The notes under the pieces: model-generated
What the model saw: only the letters and a program-made list of their open reading frames with translations
What the model was told of the DNA's origin: nothing
The model's database searches: none
DNA from: Flavobacterium sp. HSC-61S13
GTDB lineage: Bacteria > Bacteroidota > Bacteroidia > Flavobacteriales > Flavobacteriaceae
Assembly (NCBI RefSeq): GCF_024171535.1
Contig: NZ_JALJZV010000022.1
Span: forward strand, 1 to 45,087
Direction of reading: 5' to 3'
Length of the DNA stretch: 45,087 nt
Shown here: positions 25,375 to 33,744 of the stretch, one piece after another
Position numbering within the stretch: the stretch's first letter is position 1
Layout of the letters: each line of letters begins with the position of its first letter
Program-made: the position numbers and the translations under genes

Positions 25375-27840
25375 ACTGGCATTTTTTCCGACTTCTCGCA
25401 CATTTTTATTCTCTTTATTTTGGTTTATATAATCAACAACAATTTTTCCAAATTCAGAATTTCTATCGTTGATTTGAACATATAATGTATCTATTACTCT
25501 TGTCAAAGCCATCAAAGCCCAAGTAGCAGCATACATACTTTTCCTTTGTTCGTTGTCTTGATTTAAAAACAAGTCTTCAATTAAATATTTTTCTGCATCA
25601 TGGTCTTTTCTTTTTTGAGAAAAGAATTTGTCCAAAGCAAAACAAGCAACGGTCCACGCTTCTAAACCACGACATGATTCATAATAAATGACTCTTGATT
25701 CATTTGGACTAGGAACAATAAGTTGTGACTTATCGTCAGTAGTTCCATCCCAGAACATAAAGTCATTGTTTTCTAAAACTTCAAGATGTTTCCAATTTCC
25801 ACGCTTTAATGATGTAGTATCTTCTATGTTATCGTATTCGTTTATAATTGCTGTTTCTCTCTTTGTTTCATTTACTCCTATTATGTTTTCTTTTTGTGAG
25901 TTAGATTCAAGTAAAACTAAAAGGTTTTCATAAGGTAAACAACCATTTATTTCACCTTTTAATTTTAGATGCTTGAAAACTTCTGTTACTTCCGTTTCAT
26001 TGAGATTGAGTCTAAAGTCAAAAAGCAATTCACCTTCGTCTTCAGATTCTAATGGCTCTAAGTTCAAATCTATCTGAAAACGCTTTGCTACGTAATTACA
26101 GAAGTCAACTACGGTTTTCTTTACTCTATATGATTTATTTTTTGTGAAATGTTTTTTTACTTCAAGCTTTTTTGTTTGTGAAACTTCCCAATTACATAGT
26201 TCAACGTGTCGAATTAACTGTTCTTTTCCTCCATTTGCAACAACCACGTTGTTGCTACCATAAATGGAAATCAGAATTTCTTTTTCTAATCTATGGCAAT
26301 CTTGGGCTTCGTCAATAAAAAGTGTTCTTTTTCTTCTGTGCCCGCCAATTCTTCTATTTTTAAATTCTACAAATCCTTCCTCTGTAATTGTTTTCCTGCC
26401 GTCTTTTTCTCCTATATATTTTTTATTTAACCCAATTGCAACGTCAAGCAGTTCGTGTTTGTTTTCTATATTGTATTTATCGTAAAATTGCTCGGGATTT
26501 TGGATTTGTAGCAGTGTATTTTCTAAAACGCCATAATAATCAGCTAAAAAAACTTCATTTGCACCAATATTTCCAATGATACTTTTTTTATGATTGTAAA
26601 AATTAATGCTTACTCTGTTAAGGTCTTTTACTGTCGCTCCATTTTTACTTTTTAGAAAGTTTAAAAAATCTATTCCTACTTCTTTTGTGCCAATATCTAA
26701 CTTACTACTGTTCTGTATTATTTTTTTGATACCATCAATATTTGTATTTTTCGCGATTTCTGATTTTACAATATCATACGTTTTACGTATACGGTCTTTA
26801 AGAATATCTAAAAGGTTTTCGATTCTCACTTCACTTAATACGTGTAATACTCCCAACGACTTGCTTAATCTGTAAAAGAATGCGTGAAGTGTAAGAACAG
26901 ATGCTTCACCTGGTTTTTCTCCTTTATTATTACTATTCGCTAATTTTACATTAACGTAAGATTTTACAGTTTTCGCAATATCTAAAATCAACAATTTGTT
27001 ATAGGTTAAATACAAAGTGTTTTGTCCATTACTAATACATTTAATTGTCAGTAATAAAAGCTCACTTGATTTTCCTGTTCCTGCTTTTCCACTTACAATT
27101 ACAAGATGTTTGTTTAACTCTTCATAAATTAATCTTGAGTTGGATAGTTTTTTACCAATTCTATCAACTTTCTTTTTCGTTAAATATCCAATTTCACTGT
27201 CTTTTGATGCTTGTTCTGTTATACGTTCTATGTCGTTGTTTAACGTGAATTGATAGCCAATTTCAGATCTCCAATTTTTATTTGCTATAAAAATTTCAAC
27301 ACCATTTTGGGCAAAATATTTATGAATTGTTTTAAAGTCAAAAGTTTCAGCAATTATTAAATTGTTTTGAATAAACTCGTTTTTGTTTTTTACAAAAATC
27401 AAGGGTTGAACAAATAATTCTTGTCTATTCATTCCACATTTGTATGATAGATAATTTATTAAACCAAATCTAATTGAGTTTATTTCTGTTGAATAATCAA
27501 TATATTCTTCATTTGCAATAATTTGTTCATCATCTATTGTAATCGTGTCATCTTGGTATCGAGTAATAAATTTGAGCGGAATAATTTGATTATGGAAATA
27601 AACAGCTTTTCCATCACTATTTGATTTTGGTATATAAAAGTTACCTTTTTTATCTTCAATAGCAATTACAATTATCAAATCAATATTGGTTTCAAAAGAA
27701 ACAGAAACAGGAAAGTTGTTGAAAAGAAAAACTTTTGCATCAGAACATCTTTTCCCAATAGTTTCTTCGATACTTTTTTCAAAGTTTTCATAGTCAAAAT
27801 ATTGACTTTTTCCGTTTATAGGAATTATCTCAATACTCAT
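25369..27840 (-). CDS. SF1 helicase-like ATPase with novel N-terminal domain
   Basis: 823 residues. Walker A is VSGKAGTGKSSE (about 249-260), Walker B RTLFIDEAQD (about 505). The later motifs KSYRVKKTVVDFCNYV and YYESCRGLEAWTVACFALD, with ALTRVIDTLYVQ near the end, match the UvrD/DUF2075-like superfamily 1 C-terminal half. The first ~210 residues are unlike standard helicases; FETNIDLIIVIAIEDKKGNFY hints at a nuclease-type fold but catalytic residues are not clear. Similar large ATPases occur in phage-defence loci. Its stop codon lies inside an attC-like core, so it is a cassette gene. ATG at 27838-27840. Confidence 0.72.
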   Translation of the reverse strand: MSIEIIPINGKSQYFDYENFEKSIEETIGKRCSDAKVFLFNNFPVSVSFETNIDLIIVIAIEDKKGNFYIPKSNSDGKAVYFHNQIIPLKFITRYQDDTITIDDEQIIANEEYIDYSTEINSIRFGLINYLSYKCGMNRQELFVQPLIFVKNKNEFIQNNLIIAETFDFKTIHKYFAQNGVEIFIANKNWRSEIGYQFTLNNDIERITEQASKDSEIGYLTKKKVDRIGKKLSNSRLIYEELNKHLVIVSGKAGTGKSSELLLLTIKCISNGQNTLYLTYNKLLILDIAKTVKSYVNVKLANSNNKGEKPGEASVLTLHAFFYRLSKSLGVLHVLSEVRIENLLDILKDRIRKTYDIVKSEIAKNTNIDGIKKIIQNSSKLDIGTKEVGIDFLNFLKSKNGATVKDLNRVSINFYNHKKSIIGNIGANEVFLADYYGVLENTLLQIQNPEQFYDKYNIENKHELLDVAIGLNKKYIGEKDGRKTITEEGFVEFKNRRIGGHRRKRTLFIDEAQDCHRLEKEILISIYGSNNVVVANGGKEQLIRHVELCNWEVSQTKKLEVKKHFTKNKSYRVKKTVVDFCNYVAKRFQIDLNLEPLESEDEGELLFDFRLNLNETEVTEVFKHLKLKGEINGCLPYENLLVLLESNSQKENIIGVNETKRETAIINEYDNIEDTTSLKRGNWKHLEVLENNDFMFWDGTTDDKSQLIVPSPNESRVIYYESCRGLEAWTVACFALDKFFSQKRKDHDAEKYLIEDLFLNQDNEQRKSMYAATWALMALTRVIDTLYVQINDRNSEFGKIVVDYINQNKENKNVREVGKNASH

Positions 27841-27888
27841 AATTCAATTTTCTGTTAGTAGTTGTGTGTTGCGATGTTATATGCTTGC

Positions 27889-27987
27889 CATTAACGTACC
27901 TGGGCTTTGCGAAGTTGTGATGAATAGAAAGCCGAAAACTTTAATTTTAGCCTTAACCCGTCATTTCGCCAACCCCTTTTGTTAATT
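27889..27987 (-). repeat. attC-like site between HEPN-like and helicase cassettes
   Basis: Minus-strand core GTTAATG (27889-27895) starts the helicase cassette. On the plus strand the arm TACCTGGGCTTTGCGAA faces TTTCGCCAACCCC, and GTTAATT (27981-27987) closes the site. Roughly 99 bp. Confidence 0.65.
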
Positions 27988-27992
27988 GTAGT

Positions 27993-28574
27993 TTATTCAT
28001 ATTTATATTTAAACTCACCTGGTTTAATATTTAACTTTTCATTTTTATGACCTGAATTCCAACCTTTTTCATTAAATTCTTTTAGTAATAATTCCATTAT
28101 TGATTCAAATAAATTTTCATAAATGGAATAATCTTTATCGAGAATGCTCACTTTTTGAATTTCATAATTTTCATTTAACCCTATTGGATACCTTGCTGTC
28201 GATACACTTATATGGCTAAGTTTTTTTAGAAAATCTATCTGTTCATTTATTAAATTTATTTCAGCTTTATTTAATAGTAAAATTAGATTATGGCTTTTTA
28301 TTTCATCCTTTATTTTCCCAGTATTTACTAATTCCGGTTTTCTTAAAATTAACATTGCTTTTAATATGTTCTCTATTGCGAAACTCATTAACAAATAGAT
28401 AGATTTTGAACAAAATGGTCTTGCAAATGTTTCAATATCCAAATGATAAGTATCTAAACAAAATCTTTTATTTTTTATTAAATTTAATTGGTTTATTGTT
28501 TCATTTAGTTCCATTGCAGTAGCAATCCAATTTTCTGGACTAGAGTAGTAAATAAATATCTCTTTTCTATTCAA
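27993..28574 (-). CDS. HEPN-like helical protein
   Basis: 193 residues, almost all helical. YLLMSFAIENILKAMLIL followed by SHNLILLLNKAEI matches the core two-helix pattern of HEPN-type proteins (FAIENxLKAxL ... HxLxxLLxxA). A canonical RX4-6H ribonuclease motif is not evident, so catalytic activity is uncertain. It is alone in its cassette, with no adjacent nucleotidyltransferase. Function inferred only from fold resemblance. Confidence 0.5.
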   Translation of the reverse strand: MNRKEIFIYYSSPENWIATAMELNETINQLNLIKNKRFCLDTYHLDIETFARPFCSKSIYLLMSFAIENILKAMLILRKPELVNTGKIKDEIKSHNLILLLNKAEINLINEQIDFLKKLSHISVSTARYPIGLNENYEIQKVSILDKDYSIYENLFESIMELLLKEFNEKGWNSGHKNEKLNIKPGEFKYKYE

Positions 28575-28594
28575 GTATTTTTAGATTTAAATTA

Positions 28595-28789
28595 CAGCTA
28601 ATGGACCGCGGATTAGCGATAGTGGCGGATTAGAAAGCCAAAACTTTTAATCTTGTACTAACCTGAGCAATAGGTTTTTATTGTTTTCTAAATTTATGAA
28701 AAAAGAAAATATAAAAGGCTGTTGTGATAAAAAAGGGGAAACTTTCAATTTTTCCCTTAACTCGCCATTTCGCCAATACGATGTTAGCT
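28595..28789 (-). repeat. attC-like site, long form
   Basis: Plus-strand boundaries AGCTAATGGACC and TTTCGCCAATACGATGTTAGCT. The minus-strand core is ATTAGCT rather than GTTA, so it may be inactive. The ~195 bp spacer is longer and more degenerate than in the neighbouring sites. Confidence 0.5.
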
Positions 28790-28796
28790 ACAGTTG

Positions 28797-30314
28797 TTAT
28801 GTAGTTTCTACTTTTTCTTCATTATCCTCTGCAATAGCCAATTTTCTATCTATTGTTCTTTCAATTCCATCTGCTACTTGATTAATTTTTCGTTCAGATT
28901 TTTGTTCAATGATTTCAGCTACTTTATTAAGTCCTGGGAATTTTTGAATCTTTAGAATAGTTTTATCTAGTTTATTTGAATTTTCTAATAATTCCATAAT
29001 TGGATGGTCAGACTTATTATAGTCAGAAATAAGTTTACCTGGATTCTCTGAATACATTTGTAAGAAATCTTGTAAAAGCTTTAATTTTAATTCTTTAGAT
29101 ATGTTATCTTCTTCCAAGTCGTGAATTTGTCGTGAAAGACCTTCAAATGTTTTACTTAAGACTTCTTTGTGTGCATATTCTTCAATTAATCTTTTAGATA
29201 AATTCATTTTTTTACTAGAAGATACTGATAACCATAAAACAGGTATATATAAAGGAAGAATTGCTATTACTAATTTAGGTGCTCTATTAATTATGACATC
29301 TAGAGTATCGTTACCAAACAATGTAAATAAAGAAATTAAAAAAGGGATTAATGAAACTACAATCATTCCAGTTATACCATATCCAAATTGTTTTTTATGT
29401 TTTTCATAAGATTGAACTTCATCTTCTTTCTTTGTAGAAAATGCGTGAGATAATCCCGCAGTAACTGCATTTGGCAATAAACTTTCAATCTTCTTATTTA
29501 ATTTTTCGTATTTATCTTCCCAACCTTTTATTTGTTCTGATATCTTTTCGCTGTTAACTTTAAGAAGATTTGTTATATTTTCAGAAGTATTTTTTTTTAG
29601 TGTATCAAACTCTTCTTTGTAATTACTTATTCTATCCTCTAAACCTTCTAAAGATTCTAATAGTTCTTGTTTTGAGCCATTAATCTTAGTTATATTCCCT
29701 TCATCGTCTTCTTCCTCATAACCTAAAATTTCATTATATAAGGTTTGTAATTCTATTTTTCTATTCGTTATAGATTTAATTAATTGAGAAGATTTACTTT
29801 CATTTTCCTTAATTTTTGTAATCGATGTTTCTAATTCAATAATTTCTGTTTCAAGGTCTGGGTGATTTTCTATAGTTTCCTCAAACGCAGATATTATTTC
29901 ATTAAGCTCCTCAATTCTATCATTAAGAGAATTTAAATTTTCAAGTGATGAATTATTATAGGTATTAAAAATTTCAAAATCATTTTTTATACTTTCGATT
30001 AATTCTGCTGAAATATTCTTATTTTCTTCAATGATAGAATTATTACTTTCTATTGAAGTAAGAAAGTTTTTAGCTTCTTCTAACGTTTGAAGAGATTTGT
30101 TTCGATATTCTGAGGTTCTTCTTGAAGCTTCTTTTGCTTCTTTTTCATATTCAGGACTAGATTTTGTAGCTTCAATGAAATCATTATTTAATTGTTTAAT
30201 TCTATCAGCTAGAACACTATGATTATTAAACAATTTTTCGGTAGACTTTTCTAATGATTTAATTTTTTGAGCGTGCTCTTTATTGTCAAGAATTCCCATA
30301 AATTTTGATGTCAT
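28797..30314 (-). CDS. coiled-coil membrane protein
   Basis: 505 residues. About 290 N-terminal residues of continuous coiled coil (rich in E/K/L/N heptads) precede two membrane segments (GITGMIVVSLIPFLISLFTLF and LVIAILPLYIPVLWLSV). A conserved-looking cytoplasmic patch KMNLSKRLIEEYAHKEVLSKTFEGL and a second helical tail follow. The layout resembles cargo of defence islands in which long coiled coils are tethered to the membrane, but I cannot name a family. The cassette ends TAGCTACAGTTGT/ACAATTGTAGCTA are complementary. Confidence 0.6.
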   Translation of the reverse strand: MTSKFMGILDNKEHAQKIKSLEKSTEKLFNNHSVLADRIKQLNNDFIEATKSSPEYEKEAKEASRRTSEYRNKSLQTLEEAKNFLTSIESNNSIIEENKNISAELIESIKNDFEIFNTYNNSSLENLNSLNDRIEELNEIISAFEETIENHPDLETEIIELETSITKIKENESKSSQLIKSITNRKIELQTLYNEILGYEEEDDEGNITKINGSKQELLESLEGLEDRISNYKEEFDTLKKNTSENITNLLKVNSEKISEQIKGWEDKYEKLNKKIESLLPNAVTAGLSHAFSTKKEDEVQSYEKHKKQFGYGITGMIVVSLIPFLISLFTLFGNDTLDVIINRAPKLVIAILPLYIPVLWLSVSSSKKMNLSKRLIEEYAHKEVLSKTFEGLSRQIHDLEEDNISKELKLKLLQDFLQMYSENPGKLISDYNKSDHPIMELLENSNKLDKTILKIQKFPGLNKVAEIIEQKSERKINQVADGIERTIDRKLAIAEDNEEKVETT

Positions 30315-30330
30315 GTTGTTTTACAATTGT

Positions 30331-30425
30331 AGCTAGCGTTTCGGGGCTTGGCGATGGCGGGTAAATCGAAGTACAAAACGTGAACTTTGTGCTTTCCGCT
30401 CGCTATTGCCAAACCCTTGTTAGTG
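30331..30425 (-). repeat. attC-like site, best preserved
   Basis: On the minus strand: CACTAAC, then AAGGGTTTGGCAATAGCGA, a ~40-nt centre, then CCGCCATCGCCAAGCCCCG and GCTAGCT. GGGTTTGGC pairs with GCCAAGCCC over nine positions (one wobble), as the L boxes of an attC do. Joined to the start of its own cassette (GTTAGTG at 31115-31121) the outer boxes pair perfectly. Confidence 0.7.
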
Positions 30426-30432
30426 GCAGTAT

Positions 30433-31077
30433 TTATTGTCTGATTATATATTTTATTGTCCATATTAAACTCCATCCTTTTAATTTTTCAATAAGATTAT
30501 GGAATTGTCTGTGAGTTTGGAAAGCTCTTTCTTTTTTCATTTTAATTTCTACTAGTGCTTGTTTCGCAAGTGATTTTAAATAGCCACATTCTTGAAAGTG
30601 CTTTATCTCGTCTTCTATTTTTATTTTATCATCCTCCATATGTTGTCTAACTTTAATTTGATATTTCTCCCAAAGTTCTAACGGCATATAATCTCTCAAA
30701 AAGTCAATACTATACGAAATATCAAGTATAGTTATGTAATTATTTGTAGAGAAGGAAGTTCTTCTTAGTTCGTCTTGCGAAAAACTTTTGAAAATAGCAC
30801 TTGTAAACATAGGCATAGCATCTACTCCATAATTGCTATTTTGAATTTCAGTTATTTCTTCTTCTGTTTCAGCAATGACGTATTTTTTAATAAAATCTAA
30901 ATCTTCAATGTATTTATGTGATTTGTCAAGTCCAATATATCTCGAATAATCAAGCAAAACTTTTCTTTGTCGATTTAGTTTTAGTGCAGTTGAAATTCTG
31001 TCAAAAAAAGCTTTAAAAAAAAGACCAATTAATGATCCAATTAAAACACCTTCAATATTTATTTTAGAAAAGTCCAT
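30433..31077 (-). CDS. hypothetical membrane-anchored protein
   Basis: 214 residues with one N-terminal membrane anchor (INIEGVLIGSLIGLFFKAFF) and a largely helical cytoplasmic body. The C-terminus WSLIWTIKYIIRQ may also touch the membrane. No motif recognised. Single gene of its cassette, whose two ends are complementary over 14 of 15 bases. Confidence 0.55.
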   Translation of the reverse strand: MDFSKINIEGVLIGSLIGLFFKAFFDRISTALKLNRQRKVLLDYSRYIGLDKSHKYIEDLDFIKKYVIAETEEEITEIQNSNYGVDAMPMFTSAIFKSFSQDELRRTSFSTNNYITILDISYSIDFLRDYMPLELWEKYQIKVRQHMEDDKIKIEDEIKHFQECGYLKSLAKQALVEIKMKKERAFQTHRQFHNLIEKLKGWSLIWTIKYIIRQ

Positions 31078-31114
31078 TTGTCTTTTGTTGTTTACACGGT
31101 TGTTGTAATATTGC

Positions 31115-31245
31115 CACTAACGTTTTGCGCATGGCGCAGCGGCGGATTTCGGAATACAAATCTGTCAGTACACCACAAAAGTTGATACTAGGTAGAATGT
31201 TCACTTAGCCACTTTGCCCGCCATTGAGCCAAACGCCTGTTAGCG
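31115..31245 (-). repeat. attC-like site
   Basis: Plus-strand boundaries CACTAACG (31115-31122) and TGTTAGCG (31238-31245). The arms GCGCATGGCGCAGCGGCGG and CCGCCATTGAGCCAAACGC are complementary with the usual interruptions. Size 131 bp. Confidence 0.65.
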
Positions 31246-31250
31246 GTTCG

Positions 31251-32045
31251 TTATTTTTTACTTTTCTTTTCAAGCAATGATTTCATGCTTTCGGTAAATC
31301 CTTTTGCTGATTCTTTACTTTGAATAATTTGGTTTATCAAAAATGTCAAAATGCTTTTAATATGACTTGCGTTTTCCAGACAAGCTTGGTCTGTTTCAGC
31401 GTGAAGACCTTCACTGAGTTCACTATGTAAAACACCAAGAGGATTCATTCCATTAGGTTTTAGAATTGATGGAAGCAAGTCTTTAACCAAGTCAATTTTG
31501 TCTTGCGTTACTCTCGTTTGTTTCGTTTTTTCTAACGCAATTTTGTATTCTACTTTATTTACTTCTTCAACTAAATCAGTAATAGAGTCAAGAAGTTCGT
31601 CAATTATTTCTTCAGTTATTCTTCGATAATAGGAAAATGCACCAATGCCATAGCCTTGAGATTCGCAAACAAGTCCTTTTCTAAATGTCTTAGCGTGTTT
31701 ACCAAGAGTACTTTCAAGGTTTTTGTCCATTTTAATTTCCCATTCAGGATATTGCCCAAATTTATAAATGTAGTCTAATTCTGGACTTATGTATACGTCA
31801 AACTGTCGTTTAAACTGTCTACAAGATTGACACAGGTATATAAGTCTTACTTTTTCGTCAGCACTCTTTGGATTTGAATATCCATAAAACTGCGAATATT
31901 TATTAATCATATTAAATGTTTGGAGATTTCCACAGTTTCTACAAATCATATTTATTGGAGGTGTAGGAATTATATCCATGGTTCGTGGAACAGAGAAATT
32001 AAACCTTCTAAACAGTGAGTATTCTTCTAAAAATTCTTTATCCAT
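31251..32045 (-). CDS. zinc-ribbon protein with DUF4145-like HEPN domain
   Basis: 264 residues. An N-terminal zinc ribbon (CRNC at 35-38, CQSC at 72-75) is joined to a helical domain. Its ending NPLGVLHSELSEGLHAETDQACL and the preceding SYYRRITEEIIDELLD segment resemble the DUF4145/HEPN family found in restriction and defence loci. A role in RNA or DNA interference against phages is possible but unproven. Cassette ends complementary over the first nine bases. Confidence 0.6.
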   Translation of the reverse strand: MDKEFLEEYSLFRRFNFSVPRTMDIIPTPPINMICRNCGNLQTFNMINKYSQFYGYSNPKSADEKVRLIYLCQSCRQFKRQFDVYISPELDYIYKFGQYPEWEIKMDKNLESTLGKHAKTFRKGLVCESQGYGIGAFSYYRRITEEIIDELLDSITDLVEEVNKVEYKIALEKTKQTRVTQDKIDLVKDLLPSILKPNGMNPLGVLHSELSEGLHAETDQACLENASHIKSILTFLINQIIQSKESAKGFTESMKSLLEKKSKK

Positions 32046-32097
32046 ATTTTATTGATGTCAATGTGGTTTTACACCTTTAATGTCGTTAATTAATGAC

Positions 32098-32291
32098 CGC
32101 TAACGTTTCGGGGCTTAGTGTCAGTGGCGAAAATTGAAGCGAAAAGTTTCGATTTAGCGACACGGTAAGCAAAAGCCAATTAATTAAATAAATTTAATAA
32201 AAAAGTCAATGTAATTTGCTTTTTGCGGAATAGAAAGCCGAAACCTCGAATTTTTGCCTTAAACTGCAATTGCGCCAAACCCATGTTAGCT
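32098..32291 (-). repeat. attC-like site, long form
   Basis: Plus-strand boundaries CGCTAACGTTTCGGGGCTTAG (32098 on) and GCGCCAAACCCATGTTAGCT (to 32291), about 194 bp. The outer boxes and arms are clear; the centre is AT-rich. Confidence 0.65.
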
Positions 32292-32295
32292 ACAG

Positions 32296-33306
32296 TTATT
32301 TATGTTCTACTATTATAAGTAAGAAATCGCGAGTTTCCCTTAGTTTTTCTAAATCAGCAGTTCCCATTTCTTCTGGATTAAAATGCATGACTTCATTTCT
32401 TATTATGTTGACTTCAGAAAGCATTTTTTGCAAAATTACTCGGTCGATATTAATATTTAATTTTTTGAAAAGAGATTCATTTTCAATAATCCTAACATAA
32501 TGACCGAAAGATAAATCAGATAAATGTTTAATTTCTTTGTCATACTTGTTTACATCCAAAACTGAATTAATGTCGTCAAAAGTCAGAATATCATCTAGTA
32601 TTCGACGTATCAAATTTTCAATTTGTTCTATTAAAAAAAATGGTTCTGATAAAATTAAAAATTGCTCTCCTATATCTGTTGCAGTAATAATTCCAGAGAT
32701 TTCTCTTTTATAATCTTTTATCATAACTACTTCTTTTTCAAGTATAATTTTGACAGCTTTAAATAATGGTTCATCATAGTTAAGAACTTCAACAGGTTCA
32801 AAACAATCCTTTACTTGTTTACAAGTTTTTCCAAGTGACAAGGCTTTTCCTATACTTTTCCAACTTACAAGTCCATAAACTTCATTTTTACTTGTTAAAA
32901 TTGGGAGTTGTGAAAAATTATGTTTTATCATTAAAGTCACTGCCTCAACAAGTGATGTTTCTTTTTTTATTGAAATTAGCGAGACATTTTTTTCTTCAGA
33001 ATTATTTAAATCAGATGATTTTATGATGCTCAATCTTGGTATTGCATCCGTATACTTTGGCTTTTTTAATTCACCATTAACCTGTAACGTTGGAATAGGA
33101 GAAATTTCGACAAATCCGTAAAAATTAGCGGCTTCAAAACTGGGTTCCATTATGAGTTCATGTTTTTCTAGCCAAGCATTTACATTATTAATAACTCTCC
33201 ATCCTCTTCTTGAAACTCCATATTCATTAATTACCTGTCTTGTAGATAGTTTACTTGGTTTTTTACTTTTTTTAATCTCTTGAAAAGTAGCTTCTAATCT
33301 ATTCAT
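32296..33306 (-). CDS. CBS-pair protein with C-terminal HEPN-like RX4H motif
   Basis: 336 residues in three parts. Residues 1-60 look like a winged helix/DNA-binding head (STRQVINEYGVSRRGWRVIN). Residues ~105-225 are a tandem CBS pair (LVEAVTLMIKHNFSQLPILTSKNEVYGLVSWKSIGKAL ... LFKAVKIILEKEVVMI ... ISGIITATDIGEQF), which usually bind adenine nucleotides. Residues 225-336 are helical with RNEVMH (Arg303 to His308), the RX4H motif of HEPN ribonucleases. A nucleotide-sensing nuclease would be a reasonable model. First cassette of the array; the R' core GTTATCG lies about 20 bp upstream of its start. Confidence 0.65.
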   Translation of the reverse strand: MNRLEATFQEIKKSKKPSKLSTRQVINEYGVSRRGWRVINNVNAWLEKHELIMEPSFEAANFYGFVEISPIPTLQVNGELKKPKYTDAIPRLSIIKSSDLNNSEEKNVSLISIKKETSLVEAVTLMIKHNFSQLPILTSKNEVYGLVSWKSIGKALSLGKTCKQVKDCFEPVEVLNYDEPLFKAVKIILEKEVVMIKDYKREISGIITATDIGEQFLILSEPFFLIEQIENLIRRILDDILTFDDINSVLDVNKYDKEIKHLSDLSFGHYVRIIENESLFKKLNINIDRVILQKMLSEVNIIRNEVMHFNPEEMGTADLEKLRETRDFLLIIVEHK

Positions 33307-33744
33307 ATTGTTTGGGAATAATTGCCGATAACATTGTTTTTTTACGATACAAAATACACTGTAGTTTCGTAAAACTCCACCTATATCCGTATTTCGTGAA
33401 ATATGCTATCAAAATAATTAAATATTTGTAAATTAAACATTTAGCAAACTAATTTGTTGTGGATAGCGAAACAATATTATTTTAGCGCCAAACATAACAT
33501 CTATATCTATATTATAAATACGGAAATCCGTAAACTCATCAATATTTTGAGTTTATTTACTTTGTAAACAAAAAACAACGACATCAGAGTAGTTTTCCAG
33601 GTCCAACTCGAGCCCTCGTTGCTGGTCAATATCACTGGAATTCGCAGTTTATCTAATTTTATATACTTTTTATTCACTTTGTTAATTTTATGGTATTTTT
33701 GTAAATAAAAAAACCATAGTTTTATTGGCTAAACAAATAGAGTA
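33307..33744. other. gene-free divergent region between cassette array and immunity-type genes
   Basis: About 440 bp, AT-rich, no gene. Hairpins TTTACGA/TCGTAAA (33341-33373) and a TACGGA-AA-TCCGTA palindrome. TAGCGCCAAACATAACATC near 33484-33502 looks like a worn attC-like arm, and CGATAAC (33326-33332) is the first cassette core. TATTTTTG at 33694-33701 is a plausible -7 box for the gene at 33745. An attI plus integrase would be expected here in a complete integron; neither is seen. Confidence 0.5.

Larger units (their letters stand above)
25368..33332 (-). mobile_element. integron-like cassette array without an integrase
   Basis: Six minus-strand genes are each followed by an attC-like site: an inverse core nnnTAAC, an arm like AAGGGTTTGGC, a spacer, an arm like GCCAAGCCCC and a core GTTAnnn. 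The first ~9-15 bases of four cassettes are complementary to their own last bases. GTTAGTGGCAATATT matches 14 of 15 in the 30433 cassette, the 28797 cassette 13 of 15, the 27993 cassette 11 of 15 and the 31251 cassette the first 9. This is expected if R'' and R' are joined in an excised circle. No tyrosine recombinase occurs in the window, so it resembles an attC cluster lacking an integrase. The outermost cassettes show weaker matches. Confidence 0.7.

Noticed and set aside
24498..33332. CRISPR array
   Set aside because: The recurring intergenic sequences are not direct repeats of constant length with spacers. They are inverted-arm sites around genes, and there are no cas genes.
33307..33744. 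Integron integrase or attI next to the first cassette
   Set aside because: No tyrosine-recombinase motifs occur in any frame here or in the adjacent genes; only a worn arm-like sequence is visible.
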